This document shows positions 1 through 7,796 of a stretch of DNA of 10,136 bases, piece by piece. This stretch comes from Candidatus Freyrarchaeum guaymasense (GTDB lineage Archaea > Asgardarchaeota > Jordarchaeia > Jordarchaeales > Freyrarchaeaceae): positions 1 to 10,136 of the forward strand of contig JAUQZD010000064.1 of the NCBI GenBank assembly GCA_030587405.1, written 5' to 3'. The position numbers and the translations under genes were made by a program. A model generated the notes under the pieces. The model saw nothing but the letters and a program-made list of their open reading frames with translations. It was not told the DNA's origin and searched no databases. Every line of letters begins with the position of its first letter. The first letter of the stretch is position 1.

Positions 1-1
1 G

Positions 2-211
2 CTTTTCACCCTAGCTAACTCCGGAGAACTGGTAACAACGGTTGAACTAAAGGTAAACTTTACCTCCCCTGTTAAGGGGGGAGAAGTGTTAGCGAAGGGT
101 AAAGTCGTCCATAGGGGGAAAACGATTGGCGTATGCGAAGTGGACGTGGTAAACGAGGGGAAGCTGGCGGCCAAGGCGCTAGCAACATACCTCTTCCTGA
201 AGTCAACGTGA
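2..211 (+). CDS. PaaI-like hotdog-fold thioesterase, C-terminal part (5' end outside window)
   Basis: An open frame enters from the left edge and ends at TGA 209-211, giving about 69 residues and no start in the window. The visible text has the pattern of the C-terminal half of PaaI/YbgC-type acyl-CoA thioesterases: LANSGELVTTVELKVNF, then PVKGGEVLAKGKVVHRGKT, then a strand VCEVDVVNEGKLAAKALATY. This corresponds to the central helix end and the last strands of a hotdog fold, with the usual hydrophobic finish (TYLFLKST). Family members are cytosolic oligomers that hydrolyse acyl-CoA, often aryl-CoA, thioesters. The catalytic region, normally in the N-terminal half, is not visible, so the substrate cannot be inferred. 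It converges on cobN with about 60 bases between the stops. The fold assignment is fairly confident; the exact family is not. Confidence 0.8.
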   Translation, partial: LFTLANSGELVTTVELKVNFTSPVKGGEVLAKGKVVHRGKTIGVCEVDVVNEGKLAAKALATYLFLKST

Positions 212-273
212 CGCCGCCCGGGAGGCGCTGTAGGCGACGCCATGCGGAAGATGGAAGGACGGGTGGTCTGCAG

Positions 274-3200
274 CTAGTCTCCCTCCAGAATCAGCTCGGT
301 TGCCATGTATTCCTCCTCTAAGCGCTCAATGGTTTCTTTCTCTGCTTTCCAATATCCTCTCTTGTTCGCTTCTAGGAGGCGGCTAATGGTTTTCATGAAA
401 GCCCATGGGTTCTCCGCCTTCATCCTCTCCTTCCTCTCCTCGTCAAAAACTATGTTCTGGGCTGCAAGGTTCCACATCCAGTCCTCCACGCCTCCCACAG
501 TCGCAGCCAACCCTAAGAGGTACTCCACCCTGTCCGCTATCTTGGCGGCTCCATTGTACCCGCTTTCAAGCATGGAGTCAAGCCACTTGGGATTCGTAAG
601 CCTAGTTACGACCCCGCGCCTTATCGCTGAGGCGGCATCCTCAACCTTCACCCTCTCCCTCGTGGTGTCAGCAACCAGGACTAGGGGCTTTTCCCCCTTA
701 ACGTCCTCAACGGACCTGGCGAGCCCGCCCAGAAACTCGTAGTAATGGTCCAGGTCTGTTACCTCGTAGTTCACGGTGTCTCTCACCTGAGCCACCACGT
801 CCACCATCGAGAGAAGCCTTCTAAACTCTTCCTCGGCCTTAACGCTCCTGAAACCGCTTCCGTAAGCGTACCTCATGCTCTCCATGTAGGCCCTCACAAG
901 GTCCGCCTCGCTCCCCCAGGAAGAGGACTCGACGAGCGTAGTCATGGTGGTGGCGTACTCCCCCTCGGGTGGCCCGAAGATCCTGTAGAACCCCGCACCC
1001 GAGTTGGCCTTAACGAAATTTTGCTCTTCATCCTCGTTAAGCGACGCAACCTTCCTAAACGCCTGGTCTAGCAGCTCAACCATGTTGTAGAACGTATCCC
1101 TAAATATTCCACAGATGGTCACGACGACGTCTATCCTCGGCCTTCCAAGCTCCTCAAGGGGGATCACTTCAACATCCCTGACGTAGATGCTCTTCCAGAC
1201 GGGTTTAACGCCGAGAAGCCTGAAGACAGCAGCTATCGTTTCACCACCAGTCTTCATCGTCTCAAACGCCCACAGGACGACGCTGACAACCCTAGGCCAC
1301 CTTCCATGCTTCTTATAATAGTTTGACACATACTCCTCGGCTATTTTAACCCCCCTCTCCCAGGCAACCTCTGACGGTATGTTGGCGGGGTCAAGCTGGT
1401 AAGTGTTCCTCCCGGTAGGGTAAACTCCCGGTGTTCTGACGGGGTCCCCTCCCGGCCCGGGCTCAACGTATCGCCCCTCCAAAGCGTCGATCACCGCCTC
1501 AAGCTCCCTCGACCCTTCAACGCAGGACGCCAGCTTCCTAAGGTAATCCACTTCACCCTTCAACCCCTTAGGAGGCTTCTCCCCCCCAAGCACGCACCGC
1601 CTAATGATGTCCCTCACCTCTCCCTCAACCCTTTCAAGCACCTCGGCATAGGTTTCACCGTTAACCCTGCGGTGCGGCTTCTCCAGCGCCTCATCATAGC
1701 TTAACCCCTTAGCCTCCATCAGAACCCGGTGCATGCTCCTAACAATGCCTCTATCATACCGTGCAACGTAGGTGAGGTAATCCAGCTTCTCGTCCAACCC
1801 CATCTTCCCCCCTAAAACGTGCAGCCCCCTCGGGATAAGGCTCCGCTTATACTCCATTATCACGTCATATATCTCTTCAACGCTCCCGTTGAGCCCATAC
1901 TCCGCGGCTTTCTCGAGCACCCTCCTCTCCGCCTCCTCAGCCCTCTCCCCTCCAAACTGGGCGGCGTCGAAGTACTGGAGGATTAGCCTTTCAAGCTCCG
2001 AGAACTCGCCGTGCAGCCCGCTGCCGGCAACCGGCGGAATGCCGTGATTAACTATCATGGCGTAGCTTCTCCTCTTAGCTATGGATGCCTCGGAGGCGTT
2101 CACCACGTCGTACACGTATACGTTGGGGAGGTCGGCTATCAGCACGTCTGGGAAGCAGCGGCTTGAAAGCCCAACATCCTTTCCGGGCAGAAACTCTAAG
2201 GTTCCATGGGTTCCCATGTGGACGACCACGTCTGCCTTGAACACGTTCCTGAGCCAGTAGTAGAATGCGACGTACTGATGGTGCGGGGGCAAGTCCCTGC
2301 CATGGTAGTGTTTACTTGGGTCCTCGTGCACCCCTCGCGACGGCTGAATCCCCACGAAAACGTTTCCAAGCACGACCCCCGGGATCAGTATCTTCCCTTC
2401 GTGAACCATGATGCCCCCCGGAGGGCTCCCCCAGCTCTCCGTGAGGCTCTTCCTCGCATCCTCGGGGAGATCAGAGATCCACCTTGTATACTCTTCCACC
2501 GACACCTTGAGCATCCTCTCCGCTCTCTCAGGCGTGAGAACCCACTCACCGGAATTGACGGCACCTTCCTCCAATAAGAGCCTTTTAACCTCCTCCCCGC
2601 TCTCCACGGCATCCACCCTGAAGCCTCTCTCAGCCATCTCCTTGAGGAGGCGGGCGGTGCTCTCCAACGTGTTTAGGTATGACGCCTTGCCGAGGTTCTC
2701 CTCCCCGGGAGGGTAATCGTATAGTATCACCGCAACCCTTTTCTCGCTGTTCGGCTTAGCTCTAAGGTTAACCCACCTTGCAGCCCTCTCGGCAATCCTT
2801 TCCACCCTGTCCTCCACTGGGACGTACTCATCGACGTCAACTCCCCTAAAACTCTTCCTAGTTGGACCTATAGCGACTGTCGACTCACACCTGCCGTCCA
2901 GCTCGGGCAGTATAACCGTTGTAACCGTTTCTACCGGTGGAACTCCATCCCTTGAATCCCACCATTCCTCAACGGTTCTAGATGAGAGCAGGACTCCGTG
3001 GAGAAAAGGGACTCCAAGCCTAGAGAGGACTTGAAGCGTCTCCCTGTGGTCTCCTCCTATCGGGCCGCCTGCAAGCCTGAACCAGAGGAGATCCACCACG
3101 CAGTCGACTATGGGCTTCCCGTTCCTGAAGAAGAACCGTTCAACCCCGAGATGGTACCTTAAGTCTGAGGAGAACAGTGGCACGACTCCTAATCCCTTGG

Positions 3201-3957
3201 CTTCAAGCTTCTCGGCCAGCATCCTGGCTGCGGGGAGCGTCTGGTCGTAGTGGTAGCCTCCATAGTGGTATATGCCCACGAGCCTTCTGTCAGCGTAGGG
3301 ATACTCTGAAAGGTACTCTTCAAGCGTTGTGTAAACTTTCCCCGTTGAGAGGTTTTGAAGCGCGACGTCAGGCATGGTTTCCGGCGGTGCTGGAGCCCTA
3401 GCCTTAACTCCGCAGTACTCCCTTAATAGGAAGAGGAGCATGTTATAGTAGTTCTTCTCCGATGGGTTGTCATAGTACTTCAGTGTTAAAGCGAAGTTCC
3501 TCGCATGCTTTAGGGGTCCTAAGGGGATCGTCTTGCCAAGCTTCTCAAACCTCTCCTGCATCCTCCTTATCTGCCCGTAGTCGGGCTCACCCTTGAAGAG
3601 CCTCTTCAAGAGGGGGTTCTCCCTCATGGCCGCTATCCTTGAAAACGAGAAGCTTCCCATGCGTGTGAGCTTGATTAGGTCTGGTGAGCCCCCCACAAGG
3701 CATACGACGGTGTTCTTCCCTTCCTTTAGGGCTTGGACCGTGAGCGGGACGGCCCTGTCGCCCCCCCTGAGGTCTATCAGGGCTACGTCCGCCGACCTTA
3801 ACTCCTCAACGTACTCCTCAGGATGAATGGCTCCCCTATCCACATCGTACGCCTTGAAGAACTTGAATGTGAAATCCGTTACTTCGTCCTTCACCTTTTC
3901 GGCGGCGGAGACAAGGCTTGGACGCAGCTGGTAACTCACCATCACAACCTTAACCAT
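274..3957 (-). CDS. cobN: CobN/ChlH-family cobaltochelatase (magnesium-chelatase H-like) large subunit
   Basis: A 1227-residue protein, a normal length for archaeal CobN-like proteins. The family inserts Co2+ into hydrogenobyrinate diamide (CobN) or Mg2+ into protoporphyrin (ChlH/BchH), driven by an AAA+ partner. The signature MGTHGTLEFLPGKDVGLS begins at Met581, with the His-rich lead-in HYHGRDLPPHHQY just before it. Further family blocks are CGIFRDTFYNM near residue 950, RIFGPPEGEYATTM near 1000, VNYEVTDLDHYYEFLGG, and the C-terminal NPWAFMKTISRLLEA. The first ATG is chosen because AGGTGAT, a perfect match to the archaeal anti-SD, lies 5 nt upstream. The stop is TAG. Reading through it would run antisense to the thioesterase gene for about 30 codons or more without a stop, so it is a real terminator codon. 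No AAA+ partner (CobS/ChlI/ChlD type) and no other corrin gene is in the window, so cobalt is assumed rather than shown. Many archaea carry several CobN paralogues of unproven metal preference. Confidence 0.93.
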   Translation of the reverse strand: MVKVVMVSYQLRPSLVSAAEKVKDEVTDFTFKFFKAYDVDRGAIHPEEYVEELRSADVALIDLRGGDRAVPLTVQALKEGKNTVVCLVGGSPDLIKLTRMGSFSFSRIAAMRENPLLKRLFKGEPDYGQIRRMQERFEKLGKTIPLGPLKHARNFALTLKYYDNPSEKNYYNMLLFLLREYCGVKARAPAPPETMPDVALQNLSTGKVYTTLEEYLSEYPYADRRLVGIYHYGGYHYDQTLPAARMLAEKLEAKGLGVVPLFSSDLRYHLGVERFFFRNGKPIVDCVVDLLWFRLAGGPIGGDHRETLQVLSRLGVPFLHGVLLSSRTVEEWWDSRDGVPPVETVTTVILPELDGRCESTVAIGPTRKSFRGVDVDEYVPVEDRVERIAERAARWVNLRAKPNSEKRVAVILYDYPPGEENLGKASYLNTLESTARLLKEMAERGFRVDAVESGEEVKRLLLEEGAVNSGEWVLTPERAERMLKVSVEEYTRWISDLPEDARKSLTESWGSPPGGIMVHEGKILIPGVVLGNVFVGIQPSRGVHEDPSKHYHGRDLPPHHQYVAFYYWLRNVFKADVVVHMGTHGTLEFLPGKDVGLSSRCFPDVLIADLPNVYVYDVVNASEASIAKRRSYAMIVNHGIPPVAGSGLHGEFSELERLILQYFDAAQFGGERAEEAERRVLEKAAEYGLNGSVEEIYDVIMEYKRSLIPRGLHVLGGKMGLDEKLDYLTYVARYDRGIVRSMHRVLMEAKGLSYDEALEKPHRRVNGETYAEVLERVEGEVRDIIRRCVLGGEKPPKGLKGEVDYLRKLASCVEGSRELEAVIDALEGRYVEPGPGGDPVRTPGVYPTGRNTYQLDPANIPSEVAWERGVKIAEEYVSNYYKKHGRWPRVVSVVLWAFETMKTGGETIAAVFRLLGVKPVWKSIYVRDVEVIPLEELGRPRIDVVVTICGIFRDTFYNMVELLDQAFRKVASLNEDEEQNFVKANSGAGFYRIFGPPEGEYATTMTTLVESSSWGSEADLVRAYMESMRYAYGSGFRSVKAEEEFRRLLSMVDVVAQVRDTVNYEVTDLDHYYEFLGGLARSVEDVKGEKPLVLVADTTRERVKVEDAASAIRRGVVTRLTNPKWLDSMLESGYNGAAKIADRVEYLLGLAATVGGVEDWMWNLAAQNIVFDEERKERMKAENPWAFMKTISRLLEANKRGYWKAEKETIERLEEEYMATELILEGD

Positions 3958-3962
3958 TCCAT

Positions 3963-4001
3963 ATCACCTGTAACCATCCTCCCTCTCCAAATTATTAAAT
4001 T
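3963..4001 (-). promoter_or_regulatory. cobN promoter: TATA-like element and Shine-Dalgarno site
   Basis: Read on the minus strand, an A/T element (TTTAATAA at 3999-3992, inside AAAAATTTAATAATT) is followed about 25 nt later by a likely transcript start near 3971. AGGTGAT (3969-3963) then sits 5 nt before the cobN ATG. The leader would be only about 14 nt. The SD is a perfect anti-SD complement. The TATA box is a good but unproven match. Confidence 0.5.
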
Positions 4002-4008
4002 TTTCTAG

Positions 4009-4036
4009 AAAAGTATTACTGAAAAAGTATTACTGA
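4009..4036. repeat. Perfect 14-bp tandem direct repeat in the cobN/hepT divergent promoter
   Basis: The unit AAAAGTATTACTGA occurs twice head-to-tail with no mismatch (4009-4022 and 4023-4036). It lies just upstream of the cobN TATA-like element and about 30 bases before that of the HEPN gene. It could be a pair of operator half-sites or a replication-slippage duplication; the sequence alone does not decide. Confidence 0.85.
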
Positions 4037-4064
4037 GGGAAGGCCGGACACCATCAAGCTAAAG

Positions 4065-4102
4065 GATATTAAGCCCGAAGGCGTAATAATGTTAAAAGGA
4101 GG
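4065..4102 (+). promoter_or_regulatory. Possible promoter and Shine-Dalgarno site of the HEPN gene
   Basis: A TATA-like GATATTAAG (4065-4073) lies about 25 nt before a plausible transcript start near 4093. GGAGG (4098-4102) is 6 nt before the ATG at 4109. The SD is strong and decides for ATG 4109 over the upstream GTG at 4103, which overlaps the SD. The TATA call is weak. Confidence 0.4.
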
Positions 4103-4108
4103 GTGAAC

Positions 4109-4534
4109 ATGAGGGACGAGGACGGGAAGCGCGTCGCCCGGAAGATCCGCCTTGCAAGGGAAAACATGGAGCTTATAAGGGAGCTCACCCCCGGAGAGCC
4201 GCCCGAGCACACGGACAGGACGACTAAACTTGCAGTCTACAAGGCCTTCCAGGAGGTTGTCGATGCCTGCATGGAGCTGGCGTCAGCGGTTACAGGTCGC
4301 CCAGGGGGGAGCCCCGAGGACGACTACGCTAACATCGAACTGCTGAGGGGGGAAGACTTAATTACGGAGACCACCGAGGGGGCGCTAAAGGAGGCAGTCC
4401 TCCTCAGCAACCTGATCATTCACGAGTACGACAGCCTGTCAGACCGCGAAGCCTTCAGGGGGATAATGCGCCTCATGGAATCCCTGAGAGAATACCTTGA
4501 AAGGGTTGGGAGAAGAGTGGGGTGGAGCACGTAA
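4109..4534 (+). CDS. HepT/DUF86-like HEPN protein with Arg-to-Ser change in the catalytic motif
   Basis: A 141-residue helical protein matching the HepT (DUF86, YutE) pattern: an N-terminal KIRLARENMELIRELTP helix, TKLAVYKAFQEVVDACMELAS, then a helix ending LSNLIIHEYDSL, and a C-terminal LMESLREYLERV helix. HepT proteins are RNase toxins of type VII toxin-antitoxin modules, and their MntA partner AMPylates the Tyr of the R-x4-H-x-Y motif. Here His105 and Tyr107 are present, but the motif Arg position is Ser100 (codon AGC, one base from AGA/AGG). The nuclease is therefore probably impaired, although this is an inference. No MntA nucleotidyltransferase lies next to it: the gene is divergent from cobN and converges on the helicase gene with about 34 bases between stops. 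The start is ATG 4109, supported by GGAGG 6 nt upstream. Family assignment is good; the present function is unknown. Confidence 0.8.
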   Translation: MRDEDGKRVARKIRLARENMELIRELTPGEPPEHTDRTTKLAVYKAFQEVVDACMELASAVTGRPGGSPEDDYANIELLRGEDLITETTEGALKEAVLLSNLIIHEYDSLSDREAFRGIMRLMESLREYLERVGRRVGWST

Positions 4535-4568
4535 GCATCCCGGCAGGCCTGTCCACGAGAGCTTCACA

Positions 4569-6434
4569 TCATCCTCTAAAGCCTTTCAACCCCAGCCTCA
4601 CCCATGCATTCTCCATCGCCTCCTCAGCATCCTCAAGGTTCACCGCTCCAACGTTTTCCTTCACGTAGTCTGGTAGAAGCTTAAAGTACGTTCTCTCCTC
4701 GTACCTCTCGTCTGCCAAGATGAAGAGGGCTCTGTCCCCCTCAGACCTTATCGCCCTTCCTAGGGATTGGGATGCACGTAGGAGAGCTGGGACTATGTAT
4801 GCGTAGTATCTCCCTTTCTCCTCCCCGTAGAGCTCCCCATAATACTTCAAGTACAGTCTGGTTTTGAGCGTCATCCTTTCAAACGGTATCCCTGCTAGGA
4901 AGACCGCTTCCAGCTCCCTGCCGGGGAAGTCTGCCCCCTCGGCAAACCTCCCGGTCATGGTTGCCACGAGCACCCCGCGCCGGTCCCTTTTGAACCCGTC
5001 TAAGAGGCGCCTCCCCTCGCCTCCGCTCATACCCTGCTCCTCCACGTAAACGTTTCTCCCCTTCTCCTCAGCCAGCCTTCTAATCCCCGGGAGGAGGCTT
5101 CCCTGAACCCTGTAACTCGCCGAGAAGACCGCCACGTTCGCCTCCAAGTTGAGGAATGAGTCTAGTAGCTTAAGGTACTTCTCCACCTCCATCCTGCTCA
5201 ACTCCTCTCCCCTCGTGCTGACACCTCTTATGATCAACGTTTCACAGGAGCCCAGCTTAGCCTTAAACTCTCCTCCAACCCAGTTGTCCAGCCCTATCGT
5301 CTCGGCGAAGGCGTCCAGCGGCCTCAGCGTCCCAGAGCAGAACACGCACCCCGCAAACCCACGCCACCTCCCCCTTAACAACTCGGCGCTCCTCATGTCC
5401 CACCTCTCAACCCTGAACCCGCCTTTAGCCGTGGCTATGAAGGCTACTCCACGCTCGTCAACGTACCTTAACGATTCCACGAGGAACTCTGCAAGGTGGT
5501 GGAGGGATGAGCGTGGAGCCTTCCCCTCAGCCAACCGTACGGCTCTAACTCTTCGCCCAAGCCTCCTCATGGAGTCCAGATGGTCGAGGCAAGCATTCAG
5601 GAACCTGAAGATGTCCACTTCCTCCTCCTCCACCCCTCTCCTCCTCATTTCAAGGTGGAGCCTCTCAGCCTCTTCAACAACATCCTCGACCACCCCTTTA
5701 ACCTGGTTAGCCGTTCTCGTCCCTAGCTCCTCAAGCTCTCTAACCGCCCTCTGAAGGGTTCCCATTGTTACCTCGTCAGAGTTTATGCTTCCAGCCAGCC
5801 TCAGGTTATGCGCCTCGTCAACGACTAGGAAGCAGCGTTCGGATGGAAGCCTACTCCTTATCGTCCAGCTCATCTCCTCATTTACGATGTAGTTGTAGCT
5901 TAACGCGACGAGGTCTGCGAGGGGGAGGAGCCTCTGCTGGGCGTAGTAGGGGCAAACCTCCTCACGAGAGCAAGCCTCCATGACCTCCGCGTAGATTAAG
6001 GGTTTCTCGGCCATTGGCTCGGTGTCAAACCATTTAAGGTTCTCATAGTAGCGGCACTCCCCCTTTCCCTTCTTAACCCTGCAAAGGTAGGATACTGCGT
6101 CCGGATCCCTAACCTCCATCTCCCTGGCGAGGAGGCACATGTCCCTCTTCCCCCTAAAGGAGAACCCGAAAAAATCGCATCCACACCGCTCATTGAACAG
6201 TTTGAGCTCCTCCACCGGCCTGTCAGCCTCGTTGCCAGTCCTCACAGCCCATATTATGGGAGCCCTTCTCGGGAGAAGCGCCGAGAGGATGACAACGGTC
6301 TTACCGAACCCCGTCGGCGCGTTGAGGCACACGTTCCTCCACCCAGCGTTCATGGCTATGAATCGTAAAGCCTCCTCCTGCCCCTCCCTGAAATCATAGG
6401 GGAACCCTAACCCTTCAGGCAAGCTTACACCCAC
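4569..6434 (-). CDS. XPD/Rad3/DinG-type superfamily 2 DNA helicase with Fe-S cluster domain
   Basis: A 621-residue ATP-dependent 5'-3' helicase, the usual size for archaeal XPD, expected to act in DNA repair or replication-fork processing. Visible motifs are the DFREGQ lead-in near residue 14, Walker A APTGFGKT (39-46), DEAH box VVDEAHNL (Asp206-His209), and motif VI QSLGRAIRSEGDRA (from Gln556). Between Walker A and the DEAH box lie Cys100, Cys118, Cys127, Cys155 and Cys161 (the last in CPYYAQQ). Four of these fit the 4Fe-4S ligands that XPD uses to separate strands. The charged helical insert after the DEAH box (about 220-310) fits the Arch domain. The start is GTG 6434, the most upstream codon after an in-frame TGA. 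There is no good SD, and an A/T box 23 nt upstream suggests a leaderless mRNA. The stop is TGA. Whether this is the true XPD orthologue or a paralogous DinG-like helicase cannot be settled here. Confidence 0.9.
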   Translation of the reverse strand: MGVSLPEGLGFPYDFREGQEEALRFIAMNAGWRNVCLNAPTGFGKTVVILSALLPRRAPIIWAVRTGNEADRPVEELKLFNERCGCDFFGFSFRGKRDMCLLAREMEVRDPDAVSYLCRVKKGKGECRYYENLKWFDTEPMAEKPLIYAEVMEACSREEVCPYYAQQRLLPLADLVALSYNYIVNEEMSWTIRSRLPSERCFLVVDEAHNLRLAGSINSDEVTMGTLQRAVRELEELGTRTANQVKGVVEDVVEEAERLHLEMRRRGVEEEEVDIFRFLNACLDHLDSMRRLGRRVRAVRLAEGKAPRSSLHHLAEFLVESLRYVDERGVAFIATAKGGFRVERWDMRSAELLRGRWRGFAGCVFCSGTLRPLDAFAETIGLDNWVGGEFKAKLGSCETLIIRGVSTRGEELSRMEVEKYLKLLDSFLNLEANVAVFSASYRVQGSLLPGIRRLAEEKGRNVYVEEQGMSGGEGRRLLDGFKRDRRGVLVATMTGRFAEGADFPGRELEAVFLAGIPFERMTLKTRLYLKYYGELYGEEKGRYYAYIVPALLRASQSLGRAIRSEGDRALFILADERYEERTYFKLLPDYVKENVGAVNLEDAEEAMENAWVRLGLKGFRG

Positions 6435-6452
6435 CCATCAACTCTCAAGGGG

Positions 6453-6461
6453 GATTTTATC
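6453..6461 (-). promoter_or_regulatory. Possible TATA box of a leaderless helicase transcript
   Basis: GATAAAATC on the minus strand is centred about 23 nt before the GTG start of the helicase gene. With no SD in between, this spacing fits transcription starting at or next to the start codon. Confidence 0.35.
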
Positions 6462-6494
6462 ATTTACGCTTCCCCCGATCCCCCGGAAATAAGA

Positions 6495-6532
6495 TTTAAA
6501 AAAGGGGTGGCGGCAACGTTTGTAGGGTGGTG
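6495..6532 (+). promoter_or_regulatory. Promoter and Shine-Dalgarno site of the phosphatase-HD gene
   Basis: TTTAAAAAA (6495-6503), preceded by purine-rich GAAATAAGA, is a TATA/BRE-like element that predicts a transcript start near 6523. GGGTGGTG (6525-6532) follows and lies 6 nt before GTG 6539. This favours 6539 over the in-frame GTG at 6527, which has no SD in front of it. Confidence 0.45.
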
Positions 6533-6538
6533 TGCCAG

Positions 6539-7561
6539 GTGAAACGTTCCATAAGGTGGATCGACGATAAGGTTGCTGTTTCACGCATGCCTCTCCCCTT
6601 TGAAGTGGAGAGGTTCGCTAAAGGGTTCAGCTCGGTTGTTGTACTCGTAACACCTGAGGAGCTAAGCTACGACATGGGCATGTGGAACCGCTTCGGCGTA
6701 AAGGAGGTATACCACACTCCGGTGAGGGACCTCCACGCCCCAAGCCTCCTCCAGCTTTACAAGACGGTCAAGTTCATAATGGAAAAGCCGGGCAAGGTTC
6801 TCGTCCACTGCGTCGGAGGGATAGGTAGAAGTGGAACAGTAGCCGCATCCTACCTGGCAGCCAAGGGACACCCAGACCCTGTCGAGGCCATCAGGAAGAA
6901 CGGCGCCTTCCTAACCGTTCCTCAAAGCAGGATAGTTGACATTTTCACGTACATCACGCGCAACCTTGGCATGCACGCCTTAAACAAGTGCTACTTTATA
7001 GGTGAAAAGTACGGCTTCGGCAGGGGGGAGGAGCACGCTTTCAAAGTACTTGAGCTCGCAGTGGACTTGGAGAGGCAAATGTGCATTCTAAACCAAAGCC
7101 AGAAGGCAGCTTTGGCGGCTGCATCCCTCCTCCACGACATAGGAGTGTCCTCAGGCGGGGGCAGGGGGCACCATAGGGAAACGCTACGCCTCCTCCAGGC
7201 TGACGAAAATAGACTTCCCCTCGAAGCGGCTTTAGGAGCAGACGTGTACGAGCTGGCTGCATGGACAGCCTACCACCACAGGGCGGAAACAGACCCCCTA
7301 AACTGTAAGCAGACCCCAAGCCACCTCAAGGAGAGCCTCGTGCTCACAGCCGGAATTCTCAGGCTGGCAGACGCACTAGACCACGGTCTAAACCAAGCAG
7401 TCACATCCGTAACGGTTGAAGGAGACGGCGACTTCACCATCACGGTCTACGGCGAACACCACATGGCCGACAGCCTAAAACTAAGCCTGAAGAAGGCGGA
7501 GGAGAAAGCCAGCCTTATAAGAAACGTCTTCAACGTCACTCTCAACCTGAAAATAATCTAA
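6539..7561 (+). CDS. Dual-specificity protein phosphatase fused to a Ppx/GppA-type HD domain
   Basis: A 340-residue two-domain protein. Residues about 1-145 form a compact archaeal cysteine phosphatase: WIDDKVAVSRMP opening, likely general acid Asp64 in PVRDLHAP, and the P-loop HCVGGIGRSGT with Cys91 and Arg97 (CX5R). Residues about 155-340 match the HD hydrolase appended to Ppx/GppA exopolyphosphatases. Likely metal ligands are His166 (EEHA), His199-Asp200 (LLHDIG), His211/212 (GHHRE), His246/247 (AYHHRAE) and Asp278 or Asp281 in LRLADALD, followed by a strand-rich tail (VTVEGDGDFTITVYG). The protein could therefore remove phosphate from proteins or small phosphorylated compounds with one domain and cleave a phosphate ester or nucleotide with the other; substrates are unknown. 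It lacks the actin-like N-terminal domain of true Ppx/GppA. The start is GTG 6539, chosen from the SD; GTG 6527 would add four residues. It is divergent from the helicase gene. Confidence 0.88.
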   Translation: MKRSIRWIDDKVAVSRMPLPFEVERFAKGFSSVVVLVTPEELSYDMGMWNRFGVKEVYHTPVRDLHAPSLLQLYKTVKFIMEKPGKVLVHCVGGIGRSGTVAASYLAAKGHPDPVEAIRKNGAFLTVPQSRIVDIFTYITRNLGMHALNKCYFIGEKYGFGRGEEHAFKVLELAVDLERQMCILNQSQKAALAAASLLHDIGVSSGGGRGHHRETLRLLQADENRLPLEAALGADVYELAAWTAYHHRAETDPLNCKQTPSHLKESLVLTAGILRLADALDHGLNQAVTSVTVEGDGDFTITVYGEHHMADSLKLSLKKAEEKASLIRNVFNVTLNLKII

Positions 7562-7635
7562 ACCAATCCACAATTACAATTCCTCAACTCAGATTAAGCA
7601 GCGAAACATCAACGCTGAGCCCCATCAAACAGGAA

Positions 7636-7665
7636 GGGAAGGATCCAAAAGGGAAGGATCCAAAA
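7636..7665. repeat. Perfect 15-bp tandem direct repeat
   Basis: GGGAAGGATCCAAAA occurs twice head-to-tail without mismatch (7636-7650, 7651-7665), 75 bases after the phosphatase-HD stop. It is most simply a recent slippage duplication. It resembles the 14-bp duplication upstream of cobN in scale but not in sequence. Confidence 0.85.
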
Positions 7666-7796
7666 TTTACATGAGAAGTGGCAACAAAACTTCAACCTAC
7701 AAAGAGTAGCTTTACACCGCCCATCACCAGGATATCCTATTTCTATTATCCTCGATTCTAAATTAATGTATAACTTATTTATTATCATTATTAATA

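Noticed and set aside
212..273. GC-rich inverted segments between the thioesterase and cobN stops
   Set aside because: Arms of only 4-5 bases with mismatches and no T tract, so I do not call a terminator.
305..1071. Plus-strand open frames of about 100-145 codons opposite cobN
   Set aside because: They are antisense shadows of a clearly conserved 1227-residue protein and show Ser/Arg/Pro-rich composition without family motifs.
4544..4551. CAGGCCTG palindrome between the converging HEPN and helicase genes
   Set aside because: An 8-base self-complementary site with no loop and no T run; expected by chance in GC-rich DNA.
5149..5754. 201-codon plus-strand open frame opposite the helicase gene
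   Set aside because: Ser/Leu/Thr-rich shadow of the minus-strand helicase, with no SD and no recognisable domain.
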